From Spirosoma oryzae (GTDB taxonomy: Bacteria > Bacteroidota > Bacteroidia > Cytophagales > Spirosomataceae): 64,000 nt of DNA. Below the pieces are notes generated by a model. The model ran no database searches and was not told the DNA's origin. It saw only the letters and a program-made list of their open reading frames with translations. Shown piece after piece: positions 17,204-25,478 of this stretch. The stretch lies in the NCBI RefSeq assembly GCF_003002825.1, contig NZ_PVTE01000003.1:62001-126000 (forward strand). The letters run 5' to 3'. The translations under genes were made by a program, and so were the position numbers. Numbering within the stretch: position 1 is the first letter of the stretch; every line of letters starts with the position of its first letter.

Positions 17204-20200
17204 ATGGCAAAACGTTTATTAATGTGCTTACTGGGGATCTGGCTCCTGGGCACAACCGCCTACGGTCAGTCCCGGCGAATCACCGGCAAGGTCACCTCTG
17301 GTGAAGATGGAACCGACATTCCGGGAGTATCCGTCGTCGTAAAAGGAACGACGGTCGGTGCCACAACCGACGCGGACGGACAGTATTCGATCAACGTACC
17401 CAACGATAATACCACGCTGGTATTCAGCTTTGTAGGGATGACCTCGCGGGAGGTTCAGGTTGGTACCCGGTCGGTACTCGACGTGGTGCTGTCACCCGAT
17501 AACAAGCAGCTCCAGGAGGTGGTCATTACTGCCCAGGGGATTGCCCGCGAGAAAAAGGCCCTCGGCTATGCCGTTACCGCGCTCGACAAGAAGCTCATCG
17601 AAGATCGCCCGCAGGCCGACGTTGGTCGTATTTTGCAGGGTAAGATTCCGGGCGTCAACATCACGGCAACGTCGGGCGTATCCGGAACGGGCACCAACAT
17701 CACCATCCGGGGTTATTCGTCGATCACCGGTTCGACGCAGCCCCTGTTTGTGGTCGATGGCGTGCCGTTCAACTCGAACACCAACACGCGTGATGGTTTT
17801 ACGCAGGGCGGTCAGTCGGCTTCCAGCCGCTTTCTGGACCTCGATCCCAATAATATCGAAAACGTAACCGTACTGAAGGGGCTGGCTGCTACCGTGACCT
17901 ACGGCGATCAGGGTCGTAACGGCGTTATTCTGGTGACGACCAAAAACGGCACCCGCTCGGCCCGGCCGACGGAAGTAGCCGTAACCCAGTCGTTCTTTAC
18001 CAATACCGCTAATCTGCCCACCTATCAGAACGATTACGTGGGTGGTTTCCAGCAAAACCTGGGGTACTTCTTCAGCAACTTCGGCCCCACCCTACCCGAA
18101 GCCTACGCCTATCCCTCGCAGAATACCAATACAGCGCTGACTAACCACCCCTACGCCTTCTTCAGTCTGGCGTCGTTGCGGGAAGCGATGGCCCCCTATG
18201 TATCGTCGCTGGGGAAATATCAGATGCAGATCTACCCCAACAACGTGAAAGATTTCTTCCGTACGGGTCAGGTCGCGACAACCTCGCTCAACCTGTCGGG
18301 TGGCGGTGAAAAGGTAAGCTACAACATATCGGCGGGCTACCACAACGAGCAAGGCTACATCCCGAACAACGGCCTGCGCAAGCTGAACCTGGGTCTGGGT
18401 ATCAACGCGCAGCTGAGCAAGAAGGTGAGCATCGTTACGTCGCTTAACTTCGCCAATACCGATCAGTACTCGCCCCCACTCAACGCCGGACAGGGCAATA
18501 ACACGCTGGGCGGCTTTCCGTCGGTACTCGCCAACGTAATGTACACCCCCCGGCAGGTCGACCTGATGGGCTGGCCGTACGAAAACCCCATTACGGGTGG
18601 CTCGGTCTACTTCCGCAGCGGTAACGACATTCCGAACCCACGCTGGATTCTGGACAATTACAAGACGACGGGCGTCGTCAATCGCCTGTTTGCCTCGACA
18701 TCGCTGACCTACGACATTGCCAAAGACCTGACCTTCCTCTACAAAGTCGGGCTGGATACGTACTCGGAAAATCAGCAGTACATGTTCAACAAAGGTGGCG
18801 CTGACCTGGTCAACGGTTTCTACAACACCTTCGACGTTCGGAATACGATCTGGGACAACAGCGCGATTCTGTCGTACTCAAAAGCCGTCAACGACAAGTT
18901 TACGCTCTCGGCCCGGCTGGGTGCCAACATGCGGAACGACCGCTATAACTCGACCTCGGTTATCAGTCAGAATCAGCTGGCCCGCAACCTGTTCCGGCAC
19001 AACAACTTTATCGACAACGTAGCCTATAATGGTTCTAACGAGCAAACCCGGATCGGTATTTTCGGGGAAGTAACGGCGGATTTCAATAACTACCTCTTCC
19101 TGAACCTGGCCGGCCGGAACGACTGGACCTCGACAGTGGAAGTACCAAACCGGGAAATCTTCTACCCCTCGGCCAGTTTGTCATTCGTTCCGACGACGGC
19201 CTTTACGGGTATGCAGGGCGGTGGCGTGCTGAACTTCCTGAAACTGCGGGCCGGTGTCGGTACGTCAGCGGGTTTCCCCTTCCCGTACAGCACCCGGAAT
19301 GTACTGAACCAGAGTGCACGGGCTTGGCTCAACTCGTCTGGAACTACAGTACAGACGCACTCGGTCGACAACACGCTGGGTAATCCCAACCTGATGCCGG
19401 AGCTGCATACCGAATACGAAGCGGGCGTAGAAGGACGGATGTTCAACAACACGCTGAACTTCGACCTCACCGTTTACCAGCGCAACACCAGCAACCTGAT
19501 CACGTATAGCCCACTCGACGCATCGACGGGCTACACCAACACGACAATCAATATCGGTAAGATTCGTAACGAAGGGATCGAGCTGAACCTGAGCGGCACG
19601 TTCTTCAAAACGGCGTCATTCGCCTGGACACCGACGCTCGTCTTCTCGCGCAACCGCCCCAAAGTGCTTGACCTGGGTGGTACCCTGCAGGAAGTACAGG
19701 TGGCTGGTTTCGGCAGCGCACTCGGTAACTACGCCGTGGTCGGTCAACCCTTCAACGTGATCAAAGGCACCGGTTTCCGGCGCAACGAGCAGGGCCAATA
19801 CCTGATCGACGGGGGTGGCTACCTGCTGACGACGACCTCGCCGATCGTGCTGGGTGATCCGAACCCGGCCTTTACCTCCAGTCTGATTAACAACTTCACC
19901 TACAAGGATCTGTCGCTGGAAGTGATGGTGTCGTACCGCCACGGTGGTGCCATGTATTCGACTACGGCAGGTGCCCTGCTGGGTCGCGGTCTGACGATCG
20001 ACAATGCGCTGGCGGGTGGTATCGACCGGGCGCAGACGATGATTATTCCCGGTGTCAAACTGGCCGACGGTACGCCGAACACCACGCAGATCACCGCGTC
20101 GGATTTCTACTTCAACAACTATTACTTCTTCGGCGACGAAGGTCGGATCTTCGACGGATCGACGGTCCGCCTACAGGAAGTGTCGCTGTCGTACCGCCTA

Positions 20201-20410
20201 CCCAAGCGGCTGCTGAACAAAGTCGGTATCAAAGGTGCATCGATCGCGCTGACGGGTAATAACCTCTGGTACCGGGCACTCTACTTCCCCAAAGGACTCA
20301 ATTTCGATACCGACAACCTGGGCCTTGGCGTAGGCAACGGTATGGGTTTTGAATTCCTGACGGGCCCCAGCTCACGGCGGCTGGGTGGTACCCTGCGGCT
20401 GACGTTCTAA
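17204..20410 (+). CDS. SusC/RagA family TonB-linked outer-membrane receptor 2
   Basis: 1068 aa from ATG 17204 (a GTG two codons earlier is less likely). Signal peptide to about residue 22 (AYGQ), carboxypeptidase-regulatory-like domain (D-I-P-G-V-S-V-V-V-K-G-T), TonB-box-like EVVITAQG, a plug domain with ILQGKIPGVNITATSG and VLKGLAATVTYGDQG, and a barrel ending in GTLRLTF. It moves ligand across the outer membrane with the SusD protein 69 bases downstream and a third small lipoprotein. Shares the domain order with susC 1 but is a different subfamily. No degradative enzyme is adjacent. Confidence 0.95.
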   Translation: MAKRLLMCLLGIWLLGTTAYGQSRRITGKVTSGEDGTDIPGVSVVVKGTTVGATTDADGQYSINVPNDNTTLVFSFVGMTSREVQVGTRSVLDVVLSPDNKQLQEVVITAQGIAREKKALGYAVTALDKKLIEDRPQADVGRILQGKIPGVNITATSGVSGTGTNITIRGYSSITGSTQPLFVVDGVPFNSNTNTRDGFTQGGQSASSRFLDLDPNNIENVTVLKGLAATVTYGDQGRNGVILVTTKNGTRSARPTEVAVTQSFFTNTANLPTYQNDYVGGFQQNLGYFFSNFGPTLPEAYAYPSQNTNTALTNHPYAFFSLASLREAMAPYVSSLGKYQMQIYPNNVKDFFRTGQVATTSLNLSGGGEKVSYNISAGYHNEQGYIPNNGLRKLNLGLGINAQLSKKVSIVTSLNFANTDQYSPPLNAGQGNNTLGGFPSVLANVMYTPRQVDLMGWPYENPITGGSVYFRSGNDIPNPRWILDNYKTTGVVNRLFASTSLTYDIAKDLTFLYKVGLDTYSENQQYMFNKGGADLVNGFYNTFDVRNTIWDNSAILSYSKAVNDKFTLSARLGANMRNDRYNSTSVISQNQLARNLFRHNNFIDNVAYNGSNEQTRIGIFGEVTADFNNYLFLNLAGRNDWTSTVEVPNREIFYPSASLSFVPTTAFTGMQGGGVLNFLKLRAGVGTSAGFPFPYSTRNVLNQSARAWLNSSGTTVQTHSVDNTLGNPNLMPELHTEYEAGVEGRMFNNTLNFDLTVYQRNTSNLITYSPLDASTGYTNTTINIGKIRNEGIELNLSGTFFKTASFAWTPTLVFSRNRPKVLDLGGTLQEVQVAGFGSALGNYAVVGQPFNVIKGTGFRRNEQGQYLIDGGGYLLTTTSPIVLGDPNPAFTSSLINNFTYKDLSLEVMVSYRHGGAMYSTTAGALLGRGLTIDNALAGGIDRAQTMIIPGVKLADGTPNTTQITASDFYFNNYYFFGDEGRIFDGSTVRLQEVSLSYRLPKRLLNKVGIKGASIALTGNNLWYRALYFPKGLNFDTDNLGLGVGNGMGFEFLTGPSSRRLGGTLRLTF

Positions 20411-20479
20411 TCGGATTTGATTTCGACGCGCACCGGGTTCGCTCCTGCGCGTCGGATCTACTAAAACAAGCCTTATCAA

Positions 20480-22129
20480 ATGCTGAAACGATATATAGGA
20501 ATTACGTTACTGGCGGCTAGCATGCTGGGGGCGGGTGCCTGCAAACTCGACTTGCTCGACAACCCCAACGCCGTAACGACCAGCAATACCGACATCAACT
20601 ACCTGCTCAACTCCATCGAGTTGACGTACCGGGACCATTTCAACGGTATCGGTGACTCGGGCATGCGGCTGACCCGGATGCTCAACCAGGCATCGGCTAT
20701 TTATGACAACGCCGTGTCGCCGGCGGGCTACAACGGTGTCTGGGAAACGGCCTATGCCGGCCTGCTGACCGATGTCAAGACGCTTATCCCGCTCGCTGAA
20801 TCGCGGCAACTGTTCGTCCACGCCGGTATCGCCCGGACGCTGCGGGCGTCGACGATGGTGAACCTGGTCGATGCATTCGGCGACGTGCCGTACACGGAAG
20901 CGATTGACCCCACCAATTTCAACCCGAAAACGGACGCAGGGTCTTCGATTTACACGGCAGCACTGGCTGAACTCGACAAAGCCATCGAGAACTTTTCGGC
21001 TACCTCCAGCGCTGGCGCTACCGGTGACCTGATCTTCGGAGGGACGACGGATAGCTGGATTCGTACGGCCAACACGCTGAAGCTGAAAATCTATCTGAAC
21101 CGACGGCTGATCGACAAGTCGGGTTCGACGGCGGCTATCAATACGCTGATCGCGGGCAACAAGCTGATTTCGACCAACGCGCAGAACTTCGTGTTCAAGT
21201 TCGGCACGAACCTGACCAACCCCGACACGCGGCATCCCCGCTACCGGGATCAGTACTCGCCATCGGGCGGTGGCGACTACCAGTCGAACTCGTACATGGG
21301 CACAATGTACTCCGCGAAAGGCTTTCCCGACCCACGTATGCGGTTCTATTTTTACCGGCAGACGGTGCGGAACCCGACGGACGTCAACGTACTACGGTGT
21401 ATTACGAACAGTAAGCCATCGCACTATTCGGACGCCGACGTCTTCTGTCTGCCGACCAGCGTAGGGTACTGGGGGCGCGACCACCTGAGCAACGAGGGGA
21501 TTCCACCAGATGGGCTGCTGCGTACAGCCTGGGGCGTTTATCCCGCTGGCGGCCTGTATGACAACAACGCCGGGGTACCGGTATCGCTGGGTGCCGGAGC
21601 CGGTGGCGCGGGTATTCACCCGATGATGATGCGCTCGTTTGTCGACTTTATGCTGGCCGAATCAGCCCTGACACTGGGCACGACCGGCTCAGCCCGCGAC
21701 CTGCTGAAATCAGCTATCGAGAAGTCGATGGCCGACGTCCGTACAATGGTCCTCGGCACGACGGAAAGCAGCAAAATCGCAACCTACGAGTCGGCGAATG
21801 AAATCGTCTGGTCGAATGAGGTGACGAAGTATGTCAATGCCGTACTGGCCCGCTACGACGCAGCCACCACCGACGATGCACGGCTCAACGTGATCGGTAC
21901 CGAGTACTGGCTGGCGCTCTACGGCAACGGTATCGAGTCGTATAACCTGTACCGCCGGACGGGTAAACCCGCCAATCAGCAGCCGGCCCTCGACCCCAGC
22001 CCCGGTGCGTTTGCCCGCTCGTTCTACTACCCGGCCTCGTACATCACCCGCAACGCCAACGCCAAGCAGAAAGCCAGCGTAACGGTACCCGTGTTCTGGG
22101 ATAACAACCCGACCAGCCTGTTCCGATAG
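20480..22129 (+). CDS. SusD/RagB-like surface lipoprotein 2
   Basis: 549 aa with a lipoprotein signal (SMLGAGAC). N-terminal LLDNPNAVT motif, a helical scaffold with TLRASTMVNLVDAFGDVPYTEA, and a long C-terminal part ending in N-P-T-S-L-F-R. It belongs to the larger SusD-like_2 type. It is the ligand-binding lid of SusC 2. Ninety residues longer than SusD 1, with an extra loop region near residues 270-390. Co-transcribed with susC 2 and the lipoprotein that follows after 35 bases. Confidence 0.93.
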   Translation: MLKRYIGITLLAASMLGAGACKLDLLDNPNAVTTSNTDINYLLNSIELTYRDHFNGIGDSGMRLTRMLNQASAIYDNAVSPAGYNGVWETAYAGLLTDVKTLIPLAESRQLFVHAGIARTLRASTMVNLVDAFGDVPYTEAIDPTNFNPKTDAGSSIYTAALAELDKAIENFSATSSAGATGDLIFGGTTDSWIRTANTLKLKIYLNRRLIDKSGSTAAINTLIAGNKLISTNAQNFVFKFGTNLTNPDTRHPRYRDQYSPSGGGDYQSNSYMGTMYSAKGFPDPRMRFYFYRQTVRNPTDVNVLRCITNSKPSHYSDADVFCLPTSVGYWGRDHLSNEGIPPDGLLRTAWGVYPAGGLYDNNAGVPVSLGAGAGGAGIHPMMMRSFVDFMLAESALTLGTTGSARDLLKSAIEKSMADVRTMVLGTTESSKIATYESANEIVWSNEVTKYVNAVLARYDAATTDDARLNVIGTEYWLALYGNGIESYNLYRRTGKPANQQPALDPSPGAFARSFYYPASYITRNANAKQKASVTVPVFWDNNPTSLFR

Positions 22130-22164
22130 GTCACATTCCCGATTCAAACGATACGTATCTGTTC

Positions 22165-22731
22165 ATGAAAAAGATCATATCCTTTTTGTTTGTCGGCCTT
22201 GCCATCGCAGCCTGTCAGACAGACATCGTCAGCCGCATTGACGATAAGACGCTGGAGAACGGCGGCTACATGCGGACGGTTACGCCATACCCGGCTGGCA
22301 ATAGCACGTTCAGCGTCAGCAAAGCCAACCTGAGCGGTACCAAGCTGGAGCTGGTAACCGAGGCCGTCACGCCCGACGCCGGTGCTCAGTTTGCCGCCTA
22401 CGATCTGTCGATTGCTTTTGTCGACGCGACGCCGAGCAACGGCACCAAGAGCGTTGCGGCCGTAGCCCTGAAATCGCTCACGCCGACCAACTTCACCAAA
22501 GACGCCACGACGGGCTACCCCCGTGCGACGTTAACGATCACGGGTACCGAAGCCCTGAGCGCGGTGAAGCTGGCCGATACCGACATCACAGCAAGCGATT
22601 ATTTCACCGTTACGGGGGTGATGCGGCTCACGAACGGCAAAACGTATTCGGCAACCAATACGGGTGCTAACATAACGGGGGGTGCTTTCTACAGCTCACC
22701 TTTCACGTACCGCATCAACGTAGCCAACTAA
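22165..22731 (+). CDS. Small lipoprotein in the susCD 2 operon
   Basis: 188 aa with a lipoprotein signal (VGLAIAAC). The mature part looks like a two-domain beta-sandwich, with repeated T-L-x-I-T-G and A-A-Y-D-L-S-I-A-F-V-D strands. It occupies the place of SusE-type surface glycan-binding proteins and ends the operon at a good terminator. I cannot assign a named family; position and export signal suggest an accessory ligand-binding or assembly role at the cell surface. Confidence 0.8.
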   Translation: MKKIISFLFVGLAIAACQTDIVSRIDDKTLENGGYMRTVTPYPAGNSTFSVSKANLSGTKLELVTEAVTPDAGAQFAAYDLSIAFVDATPSNGTKSVAAVALKSLTPTNFTKDATTGYPRATLTITGTEALSAVKLADTDITASDYFTVTGVMRLTNGKTYSATNTGANITGGAFYSSPFTYRINVAN

Positions 22732-22753
22732 CCGACTACGACGGTGCATCGAC

Positions 22754-22787
22754 AGTCCGGTGGGCGCATAGCCTGCCGGACTTTTTG
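22754..22787 (+). terminator. Rho-independent terminator of the susCD 2 operon
   Basis: AGTCCGG (22754-22760) pairs with CCGGACT (22776-22782), 15-nt loop, then a T run (CTTTTTGTG). Confidence 0.8.
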
Positions 22788-22844
22788 TGTTTATAGCTGT
22801 GCATTCGTGTCTGTTCGTGCATCTGTATTAAAACAGTTTACACC

Positions 22845-23282
22845 ATGACATACATCCGATTTGTCCCCCTGCTGCTCTGCCTGCTGTTCTGTTTCAACAA
22901 ACCCCTGTCTGCCCAGTCTGCCGTTGCACAGGATCTGCTGCTGCGTGAGCCCAAACAAACGGGTGAAATCTATACCGTCGTTGACAAACAGCCATCATTT
23001 CCGGGAGGACCGAGCGCATTACAGGACTACATCAGGCGAAATCAGATCTACCCCGAAGCGGCAAAAAAAGCAAACATCTCAGGGCGGGTCTTTGTCGCCT
23101 TTATTGTCAACACCGATGGTAGCATACAGAACGTAGACCTGCTTAAAGGCATCGGCATGGGCTGCGATGAAGAAGCTATTCGCCTGGTCAAACGTATGCC
23201 CAAATGGATACCTGGTAAACTGGACAGCAAGATTGTTCGGGTAAAGTATAATCTGCCCATCCTCTTCGACATGGCCAACTAA
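22845..23282 (+). CDS. Exported TonB C-terminal domain protein, copy 1
   Basis: 145 aa with a cleavable signal peptide (FNKPLSAQS, cut near residue 24). The rest is one TonB C-terminal domain: Q-P-S-F-P-G-G, a helix, YPEAAKKANISGRVFVAFIV, D-G-S-I-Q-N-V, a G-C-D-E-E-A helix and W-x-P-G-K. In energy transducers this domain contacts the TonB box of SusC-type receptors, but here the inner-membrane anchor and the proline-rich linker are both missing, so it cannot span the periplasm. First of three homologous genes directly downstream of susCD 2; 11 bases before copy 2. Confidence 0.85.
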   Translation: MTYIRFVPLLLCLLFCFNKPLSAQSAVAQDLLLREPKQTGEIYTVVDKQPSFPGGPSALQDYIRRNQIYPEAAKKANISGRVFVAFIVNTDGSIQNVDLLKGIGMGCDEEAIRLVKRMPKWIPGKLDSKIVRVKYNLPILFDMAN

Positions 23283-23293
23283 GCAACAGCACT

Positions 23294-23734
23294 ATGCGAA
23301 TCCGGCGAAACCTTCTCCTGTACGGTCTATTTATCTCATTTGTGTCCTGCTCGACCACATCGCTACAGCCTGATACAACACCAGTACAGCAAGAAGACAT
23401 TCCAGATCCCGCTTACTTCATATGTGCCATGGTCGAAACGCAACCCGAATTTCCGGGCGGACATGAAGCATGGCTAGCCTATGTTAAGCGTTACCAACAC
23501 TACCCGGCCGAAGCGGCTCGGGCTGGCATTTCCGGACGCGTATTTGTCTCGTTTACTGTCGCTGAAACGGGGCAGATTCAGGACGTGCAGGTATTGAAAG
23601 GACTTGGCTACGGTTGCGATGAGGAAGCGGCTCGGCTTGTCCGGGAGACGCCCCGCTGGAAACCCGGCACCCATAGCGGCCGAGCGGAGAGGGTGAAATT
23701 TAACATACCCGTCTTTTTCGGGCGGGGTGACTAA
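23294..23734 (+). CDS. TonB C-terminal domain lipoprotein, copy 2
   Basis: 146 aa. Unlike copy 1 the N-terminus is a lipoprotein signal (GLFISFVSC, Cys about 19), then a short spacer and a TonB C-terminal domain (Q-P-E-F-P-G-G, RAGISGRVFVSFTVAETG, GYGCDEEAARLV, W-K-P-G). The membrane end it would attach to is therefore probably the outer membrane. Nearly the same signal sequence as copy 3, so copies 2 and 3 arose by recent duplication. No linker long enough to cross the periplasm. Confidence 0.83.
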   Translation: MRIRRNLLLYGLFISFVSCSTTSLQPDTTPVQQEDIPDPAYFICAMVETQPEFPGGHEAWLAYVKRYQHYPAEAARAGISGRVFVSFTVAETGQIQDVQVLKGLGYGCDEEAARLVRETPRWKPGTHSGRAERVKFNIPVFFGRGD

Positions 23735-23744
23735 GCAAAGCAAC

Positions 23745-24185
23745 ATGCGAACTTGGCGAAATCTCTTCCTGTACGGTCTATTTATCTCATTTACGTCCTG
23801 CTCGGCCCCTTCGCTGCAGCCTGAACCGGCCCCAACCCAACAGGTAGAGCTTGCCCCAAATCCAAACGATATGTTTGTCACGGTCGAACGGCAACCCGAG
23901 TTTCCGGCAGGATACAACGCACTGAAAGCTTACATCAAGCGCCGGCAACGCTACCCGGCCGAAGCAGCTCGGACCGGGATTTCCGGGCGTGTGTTTGTCT
24001 CGTTTGTTATCACGGAGACAGGGCAGATTCAGGATGTGCAGGTATTGAAAGGACTCGGCTACGGTTGTGACGAGGAAGCCATTCGGCTTGTCCGGGAGAT
24101 GCCCCGCTGGAAACCCGGCACCCAAAGCAACCGGATCGTGCAGGTAAAGTATAACCTACCGTTCACCTTCGGGCCGGGGAATTAA
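23745..24185 (+). CDS. TonB C-terminal domain lipoprotein, copy 3
   Basis: 146 aa from ATG 23745; an upstream ATG at 23727 overlaps copy 2 and lacks the conserved MRxxRN start, so I reject it. Lipoprotein signal GLFISFTSC, then a TonB C-terminal domain almost identical to copy 2 (RTGISGRVFVSFVITETG, GYGCDEEAIRLV). The DNA of copies 2 and 3 also matches in long stretches. The end lies 37 bases before the nspC start, with the nspC promoter inside the gap, so the triplet is a separate unit. Confidence 0.83.
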   Translation: MRTWRNLFLYGLFISFTSCSAPSLQPEPAPTQQVELAPNPNDMFVTVERQPEFPAGYNALKAYIKRRQRYPAEAARTGISGRVFVSFVITETGQIQDVQVLKGLGYGCDEEAIRLVREMPRWKPGTQSNRIVQVKYNLPFTFGPGN

Positions 24186-24186
24186 C

Positions 24187-24217
24187 TTGGCAGGCCCTTG
24201 CGCCCTGCCTACCTTTG
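24187..24217 (+). promoter_or_regulatory. nspC promoter, probably leaderless
   Basis: TTG (24187-24189), 20-nt spacer, TACCTTTG (24210-24217): a good Bacteroidota promoter. The ATG at 24222 follows the -7 box by four bases, where transcription should begin, so the mRNA would be nearly or wholly leaderless. Confidence 0.65.
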
Positions 24218-24221
24218 CGGT

Positions 24222-25415
24222 ATGAATTCGCCCCTGCTACAGTACCTCGACAATCCAACCGGTACGAGTATTCCCTCCCCCTGTTTCGTACTCGAAGAAG
24301 CCAAACTCCGCCGGAATCTTCAGCTCATCGACTCGGTGCAGCAATCGGCCGGCATCACCATCATTCTGGCCCTGAAAGGCTTTTCGATGTACAGCGCCTT
24401 CCCGCTCGTACGCGAGTACCTGAGTGGTGCCACGGCCTCGTCGCTCAACGAAATCAGGCTGGTCAACGACTACATGCACGTACCGGCTCATACCTACATC
24501 CCGGCCTACCGCGACGACGAGTTCGACGAGGTACTGACACGCAGCAGTCACCTGACCTTTAACTCTTGGAGTCAGTGGGATCGGTTCAATGAGCGGGTGG
24601 CGGCTTACAACGCCCAACAGCAGGCCGACGGTAAGCCGACCGTTTCCTGCGGCATCCGCGTCAATCCGCAGTATTCGGAAGTAGCCACGGAGATGTACAA
24701 CCCCTGCGTACCCGGCTCCCGGCTTGGTGCCACGCGCAATCAACTGCCCGATCAGCTACCCGACGGTCTGGAAGGCATTCATTTTCACACGCTTTGCGAA
24801 AACGATTCGTTTACGCTCGAACGAACGCTGACGGCGCTTGAAGAACGCTTCGATAAGCTGCTGCATCAGGCCAAATGGGTCAACTTCGGCGGTGGTCACC
24901 TGATGACCCGCGAAGGCTACGATACCGAACACCTCATCGGGCTGCTCAAGGCGTTCCGTACCAAATACAACGTCGACATCATTCTCGAACCCGGCTCGGC
25001 CATCGCCTGGCAAACGGGTGTCCTCGTCTCGACGGTTCTGGATGTTGTTGACAGTCAGGGCATCGACGTTGCTATCCTCGACACCTCGTTTGCGGCACAC
25101 ATGCCCGACACGCTCGAAATGCCGTACAAGCCACGCATCCTGAATGCGTACCACGAACCGGTAGCCGGTAAGCCAACGTACCGGCTCGGCGGCATGACCT
25201 GCCTGGCCGGCGACTTCATGGGCGACTATTCGTTCGACGCACCTCTGGCTATCGGCGACAAACTCGTATTCGACGATATGATTCACTACACCATGGTGAA
25301 AACAACCACGTTCAACGGCGTTAACCTGCCCAGCATTGGCGTCTGGAAAGAAGACAACAGCTTCTCACTAGTACGCTCATACGGCTACGAAAGCTTCAAA
25401 GACCGGTTGAGCTAG
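24222..25415 (+). CDS. nspC: Carboxynorspermidine decarboxylase
   Basis: 397 aa, PLP-dependent, fold type III (alanine-racemase-like barrel). Decarboxylates carboxy(nor)spermidine to (nor)spermidine, the last step of the alternative polyamine route. The PLP lysine is in ILALKGFSM (about residue 52), the phosphate-binding glycine loop in NFGGGHLM, and the second-subunit cysteine loop in MTCLAGDFMGDY. Length and motifs match NspC and not the longer diaminopimelate decarboxylase. Its dehydrogenase partner is at 1423-2631, about 21 kb away. Start chosen at ATG 24222; a TTG at 24198 would place the promoter inside the gene. Confidence 0.93.
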   Translation: MNSPLLQYLDNPTGTSIPSPCFVLEEAKLRRNLQLIDSVQQSAGITIILALKGFSMYSAFPLVREYLSGATASSLNEIRLVNDYMHVPAHTYIPAYRDDEFDEVLTRSSHLTFNSWSQWDRFNERVAAYNAQQQADGKPTVSCGIRVNPQYSEVATEMYNPCVPGSRLGATRNQLPDQLPDGLEGIHFHTLCENDSFTLERTLTALEERFDKLLHQAKWVNFGGGHLMTREGYDTEHLIGLLKAFRTKYNVDIILEPGSAIAWQTGVLVSTVLDVVDSQGIDVAILDTSFAAHMPDTLEMPYKPRILNAYHEPVAGKPTYRLGGMTCLAGDFMGDYSFDAPLAIGDKLVFDDMIHYTMVKTTTFNGVNLPSIGVWKEDNSFSLVRSYGYESFKDRLS

Positions 25416-25439
25416 TCGCAACCTAATTAATAAAGAAAA

Positions 25440-25478
25440 GCGCCCTGTCAGTAAGTCTGACAGGGCGCTCGTTCTTAC
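25440..25478 (-). terminator. RT-gene terminator and left copy of the island direct repeat
   Basis: GCGCCCTGTCA (25440-25450) and TGACAGGGCGC (25458-25468) form a perfect 11-bp hairpin with a 7-nt loop, just past the RT stop codon (25475-25477), with T-rich tail on the minus strand. The same 38 nt with only two differences recurs at 34022-34059 in the same orientation. Confidence 0.85.
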
